Shown here piece by piece: positions 24,774 through 37,279 of a DNA stretch of 64,000 bases. The position numbers and the translations under genes are program-made. Position 1 is the first letter of the stretch. Each line of letters opens with the position of its first letter. Source of the DNA: Petaurus breviceps papuanus (Eukaryota > Chordata > Mammalia > Diprotodontia > Petauridae); the NCBI GenBank assembly GCA_028583685.1, contig JAMXIF010001193.1, positions 26,333,400 through 26,397,399 on the forward strand, given 5' to 3'. The notes beneath the pieces are model-generated. The model had not been told where the DNA came from, did not search any database, and saw only the letters and a program-made list of their open reading frames with translations.

Positions 24774-24800
24774 AAAGGGGTTTAGTGCTTTTAATTCCTA

Positions 24801-25213
24801 CCATGTTTCCCTGATAATAAGACACTGTCTTATTATTTTTTTTTTTTTGGAAAGAAAAACACCAGAGGGCTTATTTTCAGGGGAGGGCTTATGTTGTCCT
24901 GCCTCAGCTCTCCTCTGTGGCACTGCTCTTAATGGCGCCAGCAAGCAAATCACTGGGGAAGAACAGGATGACTCGCTCACTGCTGCAGCTCTGATTGGAT
25001 GCAGCTCAGAGCTCGGAGTGCATTTCGGGGGGGGGAGGGGGGACGGTGCATACAGAGGGTACCGTAATGTAGCGTGTAGCGCAGGGGATCACCTTCACTA
25101 CAGTAGCAATCTCAATAGGGCTTATTTTCGGGGGAGGGCTTATTTTAGAGGAATCTTACACAGTAAGGGGAGGGCTTATTTTCGGGATAGGTCTTATTAT
25201 CGGGGAAACACGG
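24801..25213. mobile_element. Tc1/mariner-type MITE with TA duplication
   Basis: 413 bp bounded by TA at 24799-24800 and 25214-25215. The terminal inverted repeats CCATGTTTCCCTGATAATAA... and the complement of ...TTATTATCGGGGAAACACGG agree at about 21 of 23 positions, so the element is not very old. The interior is GC-rich and has no transposase. It repeats the module GGGCTTATTTTC(A/G)GGGG several times (near 24869, 25117 and 25163), and a G-run lies at 25028-25043. The 164-residue open frame crossing it is not a gene. The superfamily is assigned from the TA duplication and TIR; the family name is not certain. Confidence 0.85.
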
Positions 25214-26967
25214 TATCCAAATAGAAAATTTGGCTAAAGCACCACAAGGCAAGGCAGAATGAGAAGGAAGGTGTCATAGAGGACACTTAAAACTCCCCTG
25301 AGGAAGGGATCCCCAAAAATGAATAAGACCACCCCCTTCCTAATTCATACAAGGCCAGACAGCCCAAGAAATAATAAGGTTTATTATTCTCAAAAGGCAA
25401 TATTTTGCTTCTGGGACAAACACAAAGTCACAAACCTAATCTTATAATTGGAAAAGAACTCAAAGAAAGTCAGTAGACACAATGACTACAATAACATAAA
25501 TAGCCCTAACACACAACAGAAATCAGATTAATTAATTAATTAATCATGCCCAATCTTGGTACTAAAGAACAGATGATTAAATATACCTCCATCATCTTAG
25601 TATAGAGGTAAGACTGACTACAGGTGTATATTGTAATATGCCGTGTCAGAAGGTCTTTGTTGGTTTTGTTTAATTGTTTTTCTTGGTTAGAAGGAATGGT
25701 TGGGGGAGGACTGTGATGTAAGATATTCAGAAATTACTATCCTGCAAACAAAAGCCATCAATAAAAATTTTTAAAGTTAACATATACTTTTTCAAAAACA
25801 AATTGCAAATCATTTTGAATTTATAGTTTTATGTACAGTCATGTTTTATTTAGTGTGTCACTGGAGGGCAAGAAATGTCCTCTTTTGTACTTGTAGAGTT
25901 ACCCTAGCTGTTTTTTTGACACCTGGCATATAGCAAGCCTCACTAAATCCTAGTGGATTACCAACTGAGTCATGTATTTCTTTTGCCAGTGGTTGCTGTT
26001 TACAGCCAGGCTCTTTATACCTACAGCAGGTAGATGGAGCAAGCCTCAAAAAAACATACAAGCTTTAGCCGATTCCCAGTGAGTAAGACACTGTAGGAAA
26101 GGATGGCCTGCATATTTTAAAAACTAAGGTTTGAGGTTCCTTCCTCTTCATCATAGTAAAAGTCTGAAGTGAGATAGTTTGGCCCAGAGGTATAAAAACC
26201 AGCAAACAGGGGAGTCTGTTCATCCAGGCCCATCAGATGACTCAATGAACCCCAGGGCAAGTCACCCAACTTCTTTGTTTTAGTGTTTTCTCCTCAGCCA
26301 ATAGGGATAGTGGAACTAAACTACCCTGGAGCAAAGCAGCAGGAATAGAAAGGTATGTCTACAAAGGGAGGAGGCTGAACTGGTTTTTTTTTAAGACTAT
26401 AATGGAAAATCCTAGAATGAAAATAGCAGGGTTCAAAATATTTTTAAATTATCTTTCTTGCTATTATTAACTTTACTAATATCAACAAATATGAACATTT
26501 CCCTGTACAAATAACAGAAGAAGAGGACCAATTATGAAATCATGAACCTCCATTCTGTACAACTTTTTTTAAAAAAAGCTTATTTCTAATTTCTTATTTC
26601 AGATTCAGGCTCTGCTACTTACTAGCCCTGTGACTATGGGCAAGCCACCTTCTCTGGGCCTCAGTTTCTTCCTCTATAAAATGAAGAGGTTGGAAAATAT
26701 TGTCCTTTCCAAAACTATGTATTTTTATTCAAGAGCAGTAAGTCATCTATTCCAACCCATTATTGTTTCAGATGGGTAAACTGAGGTCCAGAATAATTAC
26801 TCAAACTTACAAAGGTCAGAAGCAGTGGACTGAGGTCTCAAATTCAAGCTTCTCTAGGAATTTAAGGTTCTTTCCACTACACCACATGGTAATGATCCAA
26901 CTCAGTCACCCACTTTATTTGCCAAACTGAATTCTAAATAACTTTTGGCTGTTTTTAAAACTTATCC

Positions 26968-27218
26968 AGGGCAGCTAAGGTGGCACAGTGAATAGAGAGC
27001 CAAGTCTAGAGTCAGGAGAATCCAAGTTCAAATCCAGCCTCAGACAATTGCTAGTTATGACTTTGGGCAAGTCATTTCACCCTGTTTGCCTCAGTTTCCT
27101 CATCTCTAAAATGAGCTGGAGAAGGAAAAACAAATCACTCCAGTATCTTTGCCAAGAATCCCAAATGGGATCCTGAAGATTCACACAACTGAAAATGTCT
27201 CAACAACAAAAAATGCTA
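26968..27218 (+). mobile_element. tRNA-headed SINE with RTE-like tail
   Basis: GGGCAGCTAAGGTGGCACAG head, TTTGCCTCAGTTTCCTCATC middle, TTTGCCAAGAATCCCAAATG and a CAACAACAAAAAA end. Confidence 0.85.
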
Positions 27219-27269
27219 GTTGACTGCCAAATGGAGGAACTTGTATCTAGTGCAGAGAAAGGAGGGTGG

Positions 27270-27480
27270 TAATAGCAATTCACATTTCTGAAGTTCTTCA
27301 AGGACTACAAAATACTTTCCTTACAACATCTTTATGAAGCAGGTAGTCCAAGTATTATCCCTGTCTTACAGATGAAGAAAGTAGAGGTTTTCTGGAAGTT
27401 AAATAATTTGCCTAAGGTCACAAAGCCGGTTAAGCATCAAAGCCTTGGTCTCCTGAATCCTTCCCAGTACAGTGTTCTTT
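27270..27480 (-). repeat. MIR/THER-like CORE-SINE
   Basis: TTACAGATGAAGAAAGTAGA and TTTGCCTAAGGTCACAAAGC in reversed order. Confidence 0.55.
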
Positions 27481-28045
27481 CCCTGACACCATGCCACCAA
27501 CGATAGTACTTATAGTTAGAGCCTTGGATGTTTGGCTAAGTTGCCCAGTAAGCAGGACCACAAAGCCCAATTGGGCATTCATTGGCAAGACTCCTTTGAA
27601 AAGTCTATTTATTGCAAGACTACTGCAATATATTAAATAGTAAGACCATAGAATAGGTAGAAGGGAGAAAATAATGTGGAAAAAGACTGGAAAAACAGGA
27701 AGGGGCCAAGTTGTGAAGAATTGTAAATGCCAAACACAAGAATTTGTACTTGATCCTAGGAAGCAGTAGAGAACCACTGGGATTGGGGAGTGCTGGGGGA
27801 AGTGACTCTGACAACTGTATGAAAAGAAGTGATAAGAGCCAGAACTAGGGAGGTGGCTGTGGGAGTAGAAAGAAGACAACCTTTACCAAGAAATGTTGTA
27901 TAGGTGAAAATGGTAAGATTTGGCAAATGACTGGATATATGGGGAAAGGGCGATTAAGGAGTCAAGAATGATAGCGAGGTTACAAATCTGCATGACTAGG
28001 AGAATGGTTATGCCCTGGGCAATGGTAGTGAAGTATTAGTAAAGG

Positions 28046-28465
28046 TAGCTAGGTGGTGCAGTGGATAGAGCACTGAGTTTGGAATCAGTAAGACTTCATG
28101 AGTTCATGGAGTGGCCAGGTAGCACAGTGAGTAAGAGCACCGGTTCCAGTGTCGGGATGACCTGGGGATCAAATCTGGGCTCAGATACTCAGCACCACAC
28201 CCAGAAATAACTGGCCCTGTAACCTTGAGCAAGTTACTTAACCCCGATTGCTTTAAAAAAAAAAAAAAAAGACTTCATGAGTTCAAATCTGACCTCAGAC
28301 ACTTACTAGCTGTGTGACCCAGGGCAAGGCAGTTAACCCTGTTTGCCTCGGTTTCTTCATCTGTAAAATGAGCTAGAAAAGGAAATGGTAAACCACTCCA
28401 GCATCTCTGCCAAGAAAACCTTAAATGGGGTCACAAAGAATCAGATACAAGTGAAACAACTCAAC
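28046..28465 (+). mobile_element. RTE-tailed SINE interrupted by another SINE
   Basis: Outer copy 28046-28106 plus 28271-28465. It was split by the inner SINE at 28107-28270, which duplicated GACTTCATGAGTTCA (28092-28106 and 28271-28285, 15 of 15 equal). Confidence 0.9.
28107..28270 (+). mobile_element. SINE nested in SINE
   Basis: Starts TGGAGTGGCCAGGTAGCACA, has ACTTAACCCCGATTGC and ends in a run of 16 A. Bounded by the 15-bp duplication of the outer SINE. Confidence 0.9.
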
Positions 28466-28547
28466 CACAAAGTAGTGAAGCTCAGTATGTGGGTGAGTTT
28501 AGGGGGTAAAGATAATAAGTTAAAATTTGAAAAACTGCCTTGAGGGA

Positions 28548-28716
28548 CAGCTAGGTGGTGCAGTGAGTGAAGTGCTGGCCCTGGAGTCGGGAGGACTGCG
28601 AGTTCAGTTCCAGCCTCAGACATTTAACACCCACACAAAAAAACTAGCCATGTAACCTTGGGCAATTTTGCCCTCCAAAAAAAGAAAAGGCAAAAAAAAA
28701 GAAAAGAAAAGAAAAA
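28548..28716 (+). mobile_element. tRNA-headed SINE, youngest-looking subtype
   Basis: GACAGCTAGGTGGTGCAGTG head and ACTAGCCATGTAACCTTGGG body, with an A/AAAAG-rich tail. Shares the subtype words (GGAGTCGGGAGG, CAGTTCCAGCCTCAGAC) with the insertion at 62400. Confidence 0.85.
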
Positions 28717-29777
28717 ATCCATCCATCACCACCTAAAAGAGATCCCAAGATGAAAACTCATAGGAACATCATAGCCAAGTTTCAAAGCTCCCATGTTAAG
28801 GAGAAAAAAACTACAAGCAACAAGGAAAAAAAAACAATTTAAGTACTATGGAGCTATAGTCAGAATAACACAAGATCTAGCAACTCCTACATTAAAAGAC
28901 TGAAAGGCTTGGAACATTATATTTCAAAGAGCAAAGAAGCTGGGTTTGAAACCAAGAATAACTTACCCAGAAAAGCTGAATGAAAAATGAAAATGGACAT
29001 TAAATGAATTGAAAGATTTTTGGGTATTTGTGACAAAGACTAGAACTCAATAGAAAATTTGACTTCTAAGATCTAGGAGAAATTTAAGGTAAACATTAAA
29101 GACCAATCATGGTATAGGGGACTCAAGAAGGTCAAACTGTTTACTTCTTAGTACTGTGGAGTTGAGTTGTGTATAATGGAATGATTCTAAAAAATAAAAC
29201 TGGGTGGAAGAAATAAAATGGAGCAATTATCTCATTCAAACAAGGGGTGAATGAAAGAAATGTTACAGTGAAAGCAGGTTAGCAGTGCTAGGTGCTAGTT
29301 GAACTGAGTTTCAAAGGGAATAACACACATTTAGAAAGGTTTGAAAGTCTTCTACATTTATAAAGAAATAGGAGGGGAGGAGAGAGGATAAGGGAGGGAA
29401 TTTTGGAAAGCTGTATAAATCTAGAAGTAGGAGGATGGGGGAAAAGCATAAGAGCATAATTCTTATAAGAACCCTACAGATTAAGAAATAGCAGGGTAAG
29501 AGAGAAAAGGATAAGGGATTCTTTAAAATTATGGATTAAGGAGGTATTTGTTAGAAGTAAATCACTTCTAAGTGTGTGAGGTGAGATAGGATAAAAGAGA
29601 GGGTGAGAATGATAACAGAGAGGGAAAGTAGTATGGAGAGAAATAAACAACTAATAATTATAACTTTGAATATGAATCGGATGAATTCACCCATAAAATG
29701 CAAATGGTAGCAGAATGGATTAAAAATCAGAATTAGACAATGTTGTTTATAAGAACCATATTTTAAAATGAAAGCTA
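28717..29777 (+). mobile_element. L1 LINE (host copy), left part
   Basis: 5' part of an old L1. It contains the pre-ORF2 region and the start of ORF2 (the ACTTTGAATATGAATCGGAT and CAGAATGGATTAAAAATCAG motifs of the endonuclease domain). It is interrupted at GAAAGCTA (29770-29777) by another L1 and continues at 31558. The 5' end abuts an A-rich SINE tail and is approximate. Many changes; inactive. Confidence 0.75.
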
Positions 29778-31557
29778 AAAAATGACAATTCTACTTAAAT
29801 TAATTTACTTATTTAGTGCTATACCAATCAGACTGCAAAAAAATTATTTTAAAGAGCTAAAAAAAAAAAAAAATTCATCTGGAAGAACAAAAGGTCCAGA
29901 ATATCAAGGGAATTAATGAAAAGAAAAGCTAAGGAAAGTGACCTGGATCTTAAATTGTATTATAAAGCAGCAATCATCAAAACTACTTGGTACTAGAGAA
30001 GACATAAGAGTGGTGGATCAGTGGTTTTGGATGCACAAGACATAGTAGTCAATGACTATAGTTATCTACTGTTTGATAAACCCAAAGAATCTAGCTTCTG
30101 GGATAAGAACTCGCTATTTGACAAAAACTTCTGGGAAAACTGGAAAACAGTATGACAAAAACTGGACACAGAACAATATCTTACACCATATTTACACCAT
30201 ATACCAAAATAAAGTCAAAATGGATACACAATTTAGATATAAAGGCTGATACTGCAAGCAAACAGGGAGAGCAAGGAATAGTTTACCCATCGGATTTACG
30301 GAGAACGTAAGAATTCATAATCATACAAGAGATACAAAACATTATGAAATGCAAAATGGATAATTTTCATTACATTAAATTGAAAAGTTTTTGCACAAAC
30401 AAAGCCAATGGAACCAAGATTAGGAGGGAAGCACAAAACTGGGAAAGAATTTTTAAAACCAGTGTCTCTGATAAAGGCCTCATGTCTAAAATATATATTG
30501 AGACAAATTTATAAGAATATAAGTCATCCCCCAAATGATAAATGGTCAAAGGATATGAACAGGCAGTTTATTAAAGCTATCTATAGTCATATGAAAAAAT
30601 GCTCTAAATCACTATTGATTAGAGAAATGTAAATAAAAACAATTCTTAGGTACCACATCACACCTCTCAGATTGGCCAACATGACATTAACAGGAAAATT
30701 ATAAATGCTGGAGAAGATGTGAGAAAATTGGAAGACTAATACATTGTTGGTAGAGTTCTGAACTGATCCAACCATTTTGGAAAGCAATTTGGAACTATGA
30801 CCAAAAGGCTATAAAAATGTGCAATACCCTTTGACCCAGCAATACAATTTCTAGTATTATATCCCAAAGAGATCATAAAAATGGGAAAAGGAAAAAAACT
30901 TTTAAATGGGAAAAGGACCTACATATACAAAAATATTTATAGTAGATCTTTTTGTTGTGACAAAGAACTGGAAATTGAGGGGATGCCTATCAATTAGGGA
31001 AGGACTGAGCAAGTTGTAGTATATGAATGTACTGGAATACTATTGTGCTATAAGAAATGATGAGCAGGCCAACTTCAGAAAAACCTGGAAAGACTTATAG
31101 GAACTGATGCTAAATGAGGGAAGCAGAACCAGGAGAAGATTGTATCAGTTACAGTCAACATTATGGGATGATTAACTTTGATAAACTTGGCTCTTCTCAG
31201 CAATTCGAGGTTCTAAGACAGCTCTAAAAGGCTCATGATGGAAAATGCTATCCACATCCAGAGAAAGAATTATGGAGTCTGAATGCAAATCAAAGCATAC
31301 TATTTGCTCTCTCTCCTTTTTGTTTTGTTTTGTTTTTTCTTTCTCATGATTTATCCCATTGGTTATATTTCTTCTTTATGACATGACTAAAGTAAATATG
31401 CATAATATAAATATACATATAGAGCCTATTATCAGATTGCATGCCATCTTGGGGAGGGGGAAAGAGGGAAAGGAAGGGAGGGGGAGAAAATTTTAAATTC
31501 AAAAGCTTGTGGAACTGAATGCTCTAAACTAAAAATAAATTAATAGATTAAAAAAAA
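29778..31557 (+). mobile_element. L1 LINE, 5'-truncated, inserted in another L1
   Basis: Covers the C-terminal part of ORF2 and the 3' UTR. Recognisable peptide pieces include YTKIKSKWIHNLD, WDNFHYIKLKSFCTNK-like and SLLIREM. A G-rich 3' UTR and A-rich tail end before 31558. Flanked by an 8-bp direct repeat GAAAGCTA (29770-29777 and 31558-31565), extendable to about 13 bp with one mismatch. Stop codons throughout; inactive. Confidence 0.85.
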
Positions 31558-33098
31558 GAAAGCTATACAGAGTTAAAACAAATGTCTGGAGTAGAATTCT
31601 ACTTCAATTGAGGTAAAAAAAAATCAAGAGTAGTATTCATGATCTCAGACAAAATTAAAGCTAAAATAGACTTAATTAAGAGAGAGGTAGGGAGACTACA
31701 TTTTCTATCAATACTATACCTATATGCACCAAATACTATAGCATCTAGCTTTTTAAAGGAAAAGTTAAATGAATTAAAGGTGTAAATAGATAACACTACA
31801 ATAGTGGAGGATTTTAACCTTCCCTTCTCAGAACTAGATAAATCTAACCAAAAAATAAATAAGAAAGAAGTTAAGGAGGTGAATAGAATCTCAGATAAGC
31901 TAGATATGATATATATCTGGAGAGAAATGAGTAAAAATAGAAACAAATACACCTTTTTCTCAGTGGCACATGGTATCTTTACAAGAATTGACCATATATT
32001 ACAGCATAAAAACTTCAAACTTTGGAGAAATTTTTAGTTAGTTTCTCAGATAAAAGTCTCATATCTCAAATATATTAAAAAAAACTTTGTCAAATTTATA
32101 ACAATTATGAGTCATTTCCAAATTGATGAATGGTCAAAGAATATGTATGAAAGGACAGTTTTTTGATGAAGAAAACAAAACTATATATAGTTATATAAAA
32201 ATGCTCTAAATCTCTGATTAGAGAAATGCAAAATAAAACAACTTTGAGATATCATCTTATACCTATAAGATTAGCTAAAATGATAGAAGGGGAAAGTGAC
32301 AAATCTTAGAGGGGATGTGGAAAAATTGAGACTGTGTTCTGATCTAACCATTTTGGAAAGCAATCTAAAATTATTCCCAAAGAATTATAAAACTATGTAT
32401 ACCCTTTGACCCAGCCATACCACTATCAGGTCTGTTTCCCAAGGTGATTAGGGAAAAAGAAAAAGACCTTATATGTTCTATAATATTTTCTTAGATATCA
32501 GCTGGGAAATAGCTAAACAAGCTGTGGTATGTGATTGTGAAAGAATACTACTGTGCTATAAAAATGTTGAGCTGATTGATTTTAGAAAAACATGGATTTA
32601 TATGAAATAATAAAGGGCAAAAGGAGCTGAACCAAGAGAATGATGTACACAGTAATAGCAATATTGTTCCATAAATACTCAAAATCATTTACAAGGACCT
32701 ACTATGGAAAAGATGCTATCCACATCCAGAGAAAAAACTGATAAATATAACTATGTATAATATGGTTTTGCTCGTGCACACACACACACACATTTTTGTG
32801 TCTAATGGTAGCCTTCTCTATGGCAGTGTGGGGAGGGAGGGAGAAAAAGTGCAGAGAAGAGAACAAAAGAAAACTTGAAAGGAAGTACATAAAAAAAACT
32901 GGATAGCTTTGAAAATTATATACAATATTTATTACATAGTTTTCGAAAAAAAAGTAAATAACATGAAATACAAACTCTTGGTTTTATATTGAATCCTTTT
33001 TTTTATGTTGTGCTGTGTACATGGAAATGTTGGGGGGGTTGCCTTTCTATATTTAAGTTAAAAATGAATCTTTTAAAAAAGAAAAAAGGAAAAAAATG
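31558..33098 (+). mobile_element. L1 LINE (host copy), right part with internal deletion
   Basis: Resumes the endonuclease domain of the host L1. In the plus frame it includes SDKLDMIYIWREMSKNRNKY and then TFFSVAHGIFTRIDHILQHK. Near 32037 it jumps to the ORF2 C-terminal region and 3' UTR, so roughly 2 kb of reverse-transcriptase coding sequence is missing. Ends in an A-rich tail near 33098. The open frame on the opposite strand (31599-32018) is a shadow. Confidence 0.8.
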
Positions 33099-33158
33099 TT
33101 TTTTGACTAACTATGTACAAAGCAGTAGGAATGCAAGGATGAAAGATATATTGTAGAA

Positions 33159-33308
33159 CAAGGGAGGGAACCTGAAACCTTGAGGCCACACATGGCCCTC
33201 TAAGTCTTCAAGTCAGCCCTTTGACTGACCCCAAACTTGGTCAATGGGCCACATTTCAGGACCCAGAGGGCCACATGTGGCCTTGAGGTCACAGGTTACC
33301 CACCTCTG
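33159..33308. mobile_element. hAT-like palindromic MITE, copy 2 (internally shortened)
   Basis: Same terminal motifs as the copies at 9091 and 51655 (GGCCACACATGGCCCTCTAA near the left end, GGCCACATGTGGCCTTGAGG near the right). It is about 150 bp because the central AATAAAAGGATTTGTTCTG portion is absent. Confidence 0.65.
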
Positions 33309-34079
33309 GTATAGATCCTGCCTTCTTCATAGGAAGTTATCTTCATAACATAAACTATATAATGATCACTAAACAAAAATATCTAATATACTAGTAGTAT
33401 ACTTTGAATGAAATAATTTGACAATTTTTATATAAAAATAAAACATTAATGCTATTCAACAAATTTTTAATATCTGCTTGGTAGTAGTGATTCGAAGACA
33501 AAAATAGTCGCTACCCTCAAGGAGTTTACATTCTCCTAAGGACTAGATGTAATTATATTAGAAGTCACAGACTGTTAAATCATTTGTTTTATGATTTTTT
33601 GTTTGTTTGTTGTTTCCTTTGATTTATTTCCTTGATTCTTTTAGTTTGCAACTATATAGCCTCTGACAAATCTGGGCCTCAGTTTCTTTGTTGGTAAACC
33701 GAGGTGGTTAAACAAGATGATCTCAAAAATACTTTCTAGTTTTAAAATCTTTATCCTAAATTAAACAATTTTTGCTACTGTTAAATTCAACCCAGACCAT
33801 TTAGAGCTTCTTTAAACACAAGAAACATGTAATGAAAAACATTCTCTTTTGCAATTATTCCTCCTCTTATATTGTAACCCTTTGAGGGTAGAAACCATGA
33901 GGCTTTTCACCTTTCTCTAATAATGCATCATTTAATAAACATTTGTTGTATTTAACAGAATTCTCAAATTCTTCCACAATACGCCTGTTCTAATACATAC
34001 ACTACTACAATACTGTTCCTGGGGATTCTGCTTTATATTCATCTTTTCTATTTTCTTGATTGATTACTCATTCCCTTTC

Positions 34080-34620
34080 TCACTTCACTACTTATCTCTT
34101 CTTCCTTCTCCAATCCATCTTTTACACAGCTGCCAAAGTAAAAACTTCTAAAACTCAGCTTTAACCATGTCACTGGCCTGCCTCTAAACTAAAACACAAA
34201 CTCCTTCCTGTGCAAGGTGGCATTTGAGCTTGGTCTGAAGACTTGGTTTGACAATTTGAACTCCTTCACCATCCAGCTCTTTAGCAGACCTTTGCAGGTG
34301 CGTTATTCTTGACTCCCTTGCATGCAGCCTACAATGCATCCTGCAACCAGTCTACCCTGCTGGGGCTCACACACAACATTCCATCTCAAGTTTCCATATC
34401 CTGGCACAAGCTGTGCCATACCCCACATCTGGAATGCCCTTGTCTCTCCTCTACTTCTTAAGACTCCTGATTCTTTCAAAGCTCATCCCATGTACTACCT
34501 CCTACATGAGACCTTTGCTGATCCTTCCCATTTCCCACCAGGTCCTAATGTTCCCCCCAGCTCCAAAACTGCCTTAAATTTACTTTTTGTATCTTCTTAT
34601 ACTTGAACTTTGTCTGCCTA
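34080..34620 (+). repeat. L2 LINE fragment
   Basis: CAGCTGCCAAAGTAAAAACT, CATCTGGAATGCCCTTGTCT and CATGAGACCTTTGCTGATCC. The 94-residue open frame here is a chance frame of the repeat. Confidence 0.65.
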
Positions 34621-34847
34621 ATAACAACACAGCATAGTAGATAGAGAAATCACCTCTAAGGTAGTTCATGTTCCCCTGGGACATCCTGGCTATGTAACCC
34701 TGGGCAACTGGCTAGGAATACAAGTTGCAAAGAAAGTACAGACTTGCATTGACAGAGGAAGTTTCCCCTTGTAGGAGTGCTCTAAACCAATGAAATCATA
34801 GATCCAGTCCATATCCTCCATACTGTACACCCAGAGATACAGGAGGC

Positions 34848-35045
34848 AGCTAGGTGGCTCAGTGGATAGAACATTGGGCCTGGGGTCAAGCTCCAAAGTC
34901 AAATCTGACCTCAGAAACGTATTGTGTGACCCTGGGCAAGTCACTTAACTTCTGCTTGCCACTAGAGAAGGAAATGGCACACCACTCTAGTACCTTTGAC
35001 AAGAAAACCCCATCTATAGTACTGGTGTACTATGGTCTATAGTGT
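34848..35045 (+). mobile_element. tRNA-headed SINE with RTE-like tail, internally shortened
   Basis: GGCAGCTAGGTGGCTCAGTG head and GAGAAGGAAATGGCACACCA tail. The CAGTTTCCTCATCTGTAAAA middle is deleted. Confidence 0.8.
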
Positions 35046-36296
35046 TGAAATGAGAAACAGAATAGTGCATGTAAAGAACAGGAAAAAGGTCATTTTGGCT
35101 AGAAAATAAAGTCTGTGAAGAGGACTAACATAAGAGGTTTGAGAAGTACATTGGAGCTAGTTTGTAAAAGGCTTTAAATGCCTTTACTCATCCACTGTAT
35201 CTGCAATCTCACACTCAGCCTCAGCTCAGCCTTACCTCCAGTAGCCTGGAACCCAAGTGAGAAATAGAAGAAGGGAAATAATTTTAGATGAGGAACCAAA
35301 AGGCCTTAAGAGTCCAAGATGTGCCCATTTTAAGCTGTGTAACCTTGGAAAATCACTTCCTCTTTTGGGGCTTCAGTTTCCTCAATCATACAACAAAGGG
35401 GCTAGACTGATGAATCTCTAAATTCCTCCCTCTAAAATTTTTTTCAGTTATGAATAATCTATTCATGGATAACGGAGCATTTGATTGCATGTCCATGCTG
35501 TGCTGGGTGGGTCACTTCCACTTAGGTAAATTTGGGGACTTTGGTTTCCTCACTTATAAAATGAGGAGGTTAAATTCTAAAGTCTTCAAATCCTATCTTC
35601 TTGATGGTGGATTTTATTAGTTGATAAATGAGTATCTGTAAAATTGGCCTTAACTAGATCCTACTTAAATAGTGTTTGTATTGTCCATTCTTTGTTCTCC
35701 TTCATGAATTCAAGTTGCCTCTTAAGAAAACTCTCAGGACATGTGATGTTTCTACCAGCAATTGTTAACCTGATTAAGATCACTTAAAGGGCTCAAATAC
35801 TCAGAAAAGGAAGGAGTGAGTGAGTTGCTTTCTAAGACAAAAGTATTGATTCCTCAGATGTCAATGCATTGAAACAAAAATAATTAGCAGATTCCCCCCA
35901 TAGAACTACTGGGGAATAAACCAAAAACAGATGAAAAGTTCCGAGAGCCAAAAGTTGCCTTACCAGCAACATGGAAAAACACTCAGTCTAGCCGAGTAAA
36001 TAAATAATAAAAGGATATGGAAACAATACACCCTGAAAACTCTTGTACCTTCTCTACTCTCCTGACCAGAGGCAGTGCTGACAGGTTTGTGCTGCCTAGG
36101 TTACAAGCACAGCTAGTATTTATCTAATAACACTTAAGCACTTTTCATAGAATGCAGTAGTCCTTTTCAAAGAACCAAAGCTGGGTATGGGCAGTTTCTT
36201 TGAATATTCTATTCCTATACTATAAGTATCCTCTACATTATTTATTCCCACTGTGCAGGCAGGGGTGGCTGGTAGACTAACCACCATTTGGCTATA

Positions 36297-36410
36297 CTAC
36301 ACTTGTGTTTGAACTGATTCTTTGGAGTAGTCAAAACAGACCTTGTCTATCTTCTACACTTGTGTTTGAACTGATTCTTTGGAGTAGTCAAAACAGACCT
36401 TGTCTATCTT
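36297..36410. repeat. Perfect 57-bp tandem duplication
   Basis: Two identical units, 36297-36353 and 36354-36410, each starting CTACACTTGTGTTTGAACTG and ending CCTTGTCTATCTT. No difference between the units; the sequence is not low complexity. Confidence 0.97.
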
Positions 36411-36584
36411 ATGGAAGCAATGATGTCCAAGGAAAAGAGTGCCAGATTTACAGAAGAAGACCTGGGTTTGAATCCTGCTACCACTTACTAGCTATATTAC
36501 TTTAGAAAGATATTTAACAAATCTGGGCCAGCTTTCTCATTTGTAACAGTGAGGGGTGGAGGGGATGGTGGGGTACAGTTGGCC

Positions 36585-37033
36585 TCGGTGATCTTCAGGG
36601 CTTTTTCCAACTCAAATCTTAATTTTCTTCTCTGATCGTGGACCTTGACACAGTATCTACTCATTGTTTGTTTTGGTCAGAAACCCTGAAGGTCTTCCCC
36701 TCCCAGACTAATTTTGGTTTGGGGGGCTTTTTTTTGACCAGGTAAAAGAGACCATTCTTTGCCTCATTTTTACCTAGCCTTAATCACTTAATGGGCTTTG
36801 CTTCAGACAAACTGAGACCTGGGAAAGACCTTAGCTTAAAAAGGCCAAGGCCTCCCACTGCATCAATACCATCTTTAGTTGTTCTGATCTATAGCTTGCC
36901 ACTAGACCCAGATGGCTCTGATGGAGAGAGTGAGGCCATTGACCTGCCCTGTACAGCCTGCCTGACTTAAATCCAATTCACTTGCAAATCATAACATCTC
37001 CTTCCAGATGTCATGAAGAAGGACAAACAACTC
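36585..37033 (+). repeat. RTE-like ~450-bp repeat unit, copy 1
   Basis: Shares order with the two copies near 48.1 and 49.9 kb: CTGAAGGTCTTCCCCTCCCA, CCACTAGACCCAGATGGCTC and end GAAGGACAAACAAC. The most diverged of the three. Confidence 0.6.
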
Positions 37034-37279
37034 CTATTGAAAATTAAGACATGTCAGATGGTTTATTTTCTTTTGGATCTCGCTGCTTCCATAAATCAGG
37101 AATGATTTGTATTGACTGCTACAAAGAATCAGTTCTAGCTACTACCTTGTGTAGCCAGATGCACTTATTTTGTTTTTTATGAATTTTTTTGACCCTGAAT
37201 GTAGGGTATTATGATGGAAAGAGCAATCACAAACTCTAAAACTCAATGGGACCTTAGAGATAATGATTAATGACATGAA

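Noticed and set aside
24730-25224. 164-codon open frame on the plus strand with repeated AYFRG-type words
   Set aside because: It starts in a SINE tail and runs through the mariner MITE; the peptide repeats are the MITE's internal modules.
27430-27879. 149-codon minus-strand open frame
   Set aside because: Lies in MIR/L2-like sequence; no domain, no splice context, hydrophobic by composition.
31599-32018. 139-codon minus-strand open frame
   Set aside because: Antisense to the endonuclease part of the host L1.
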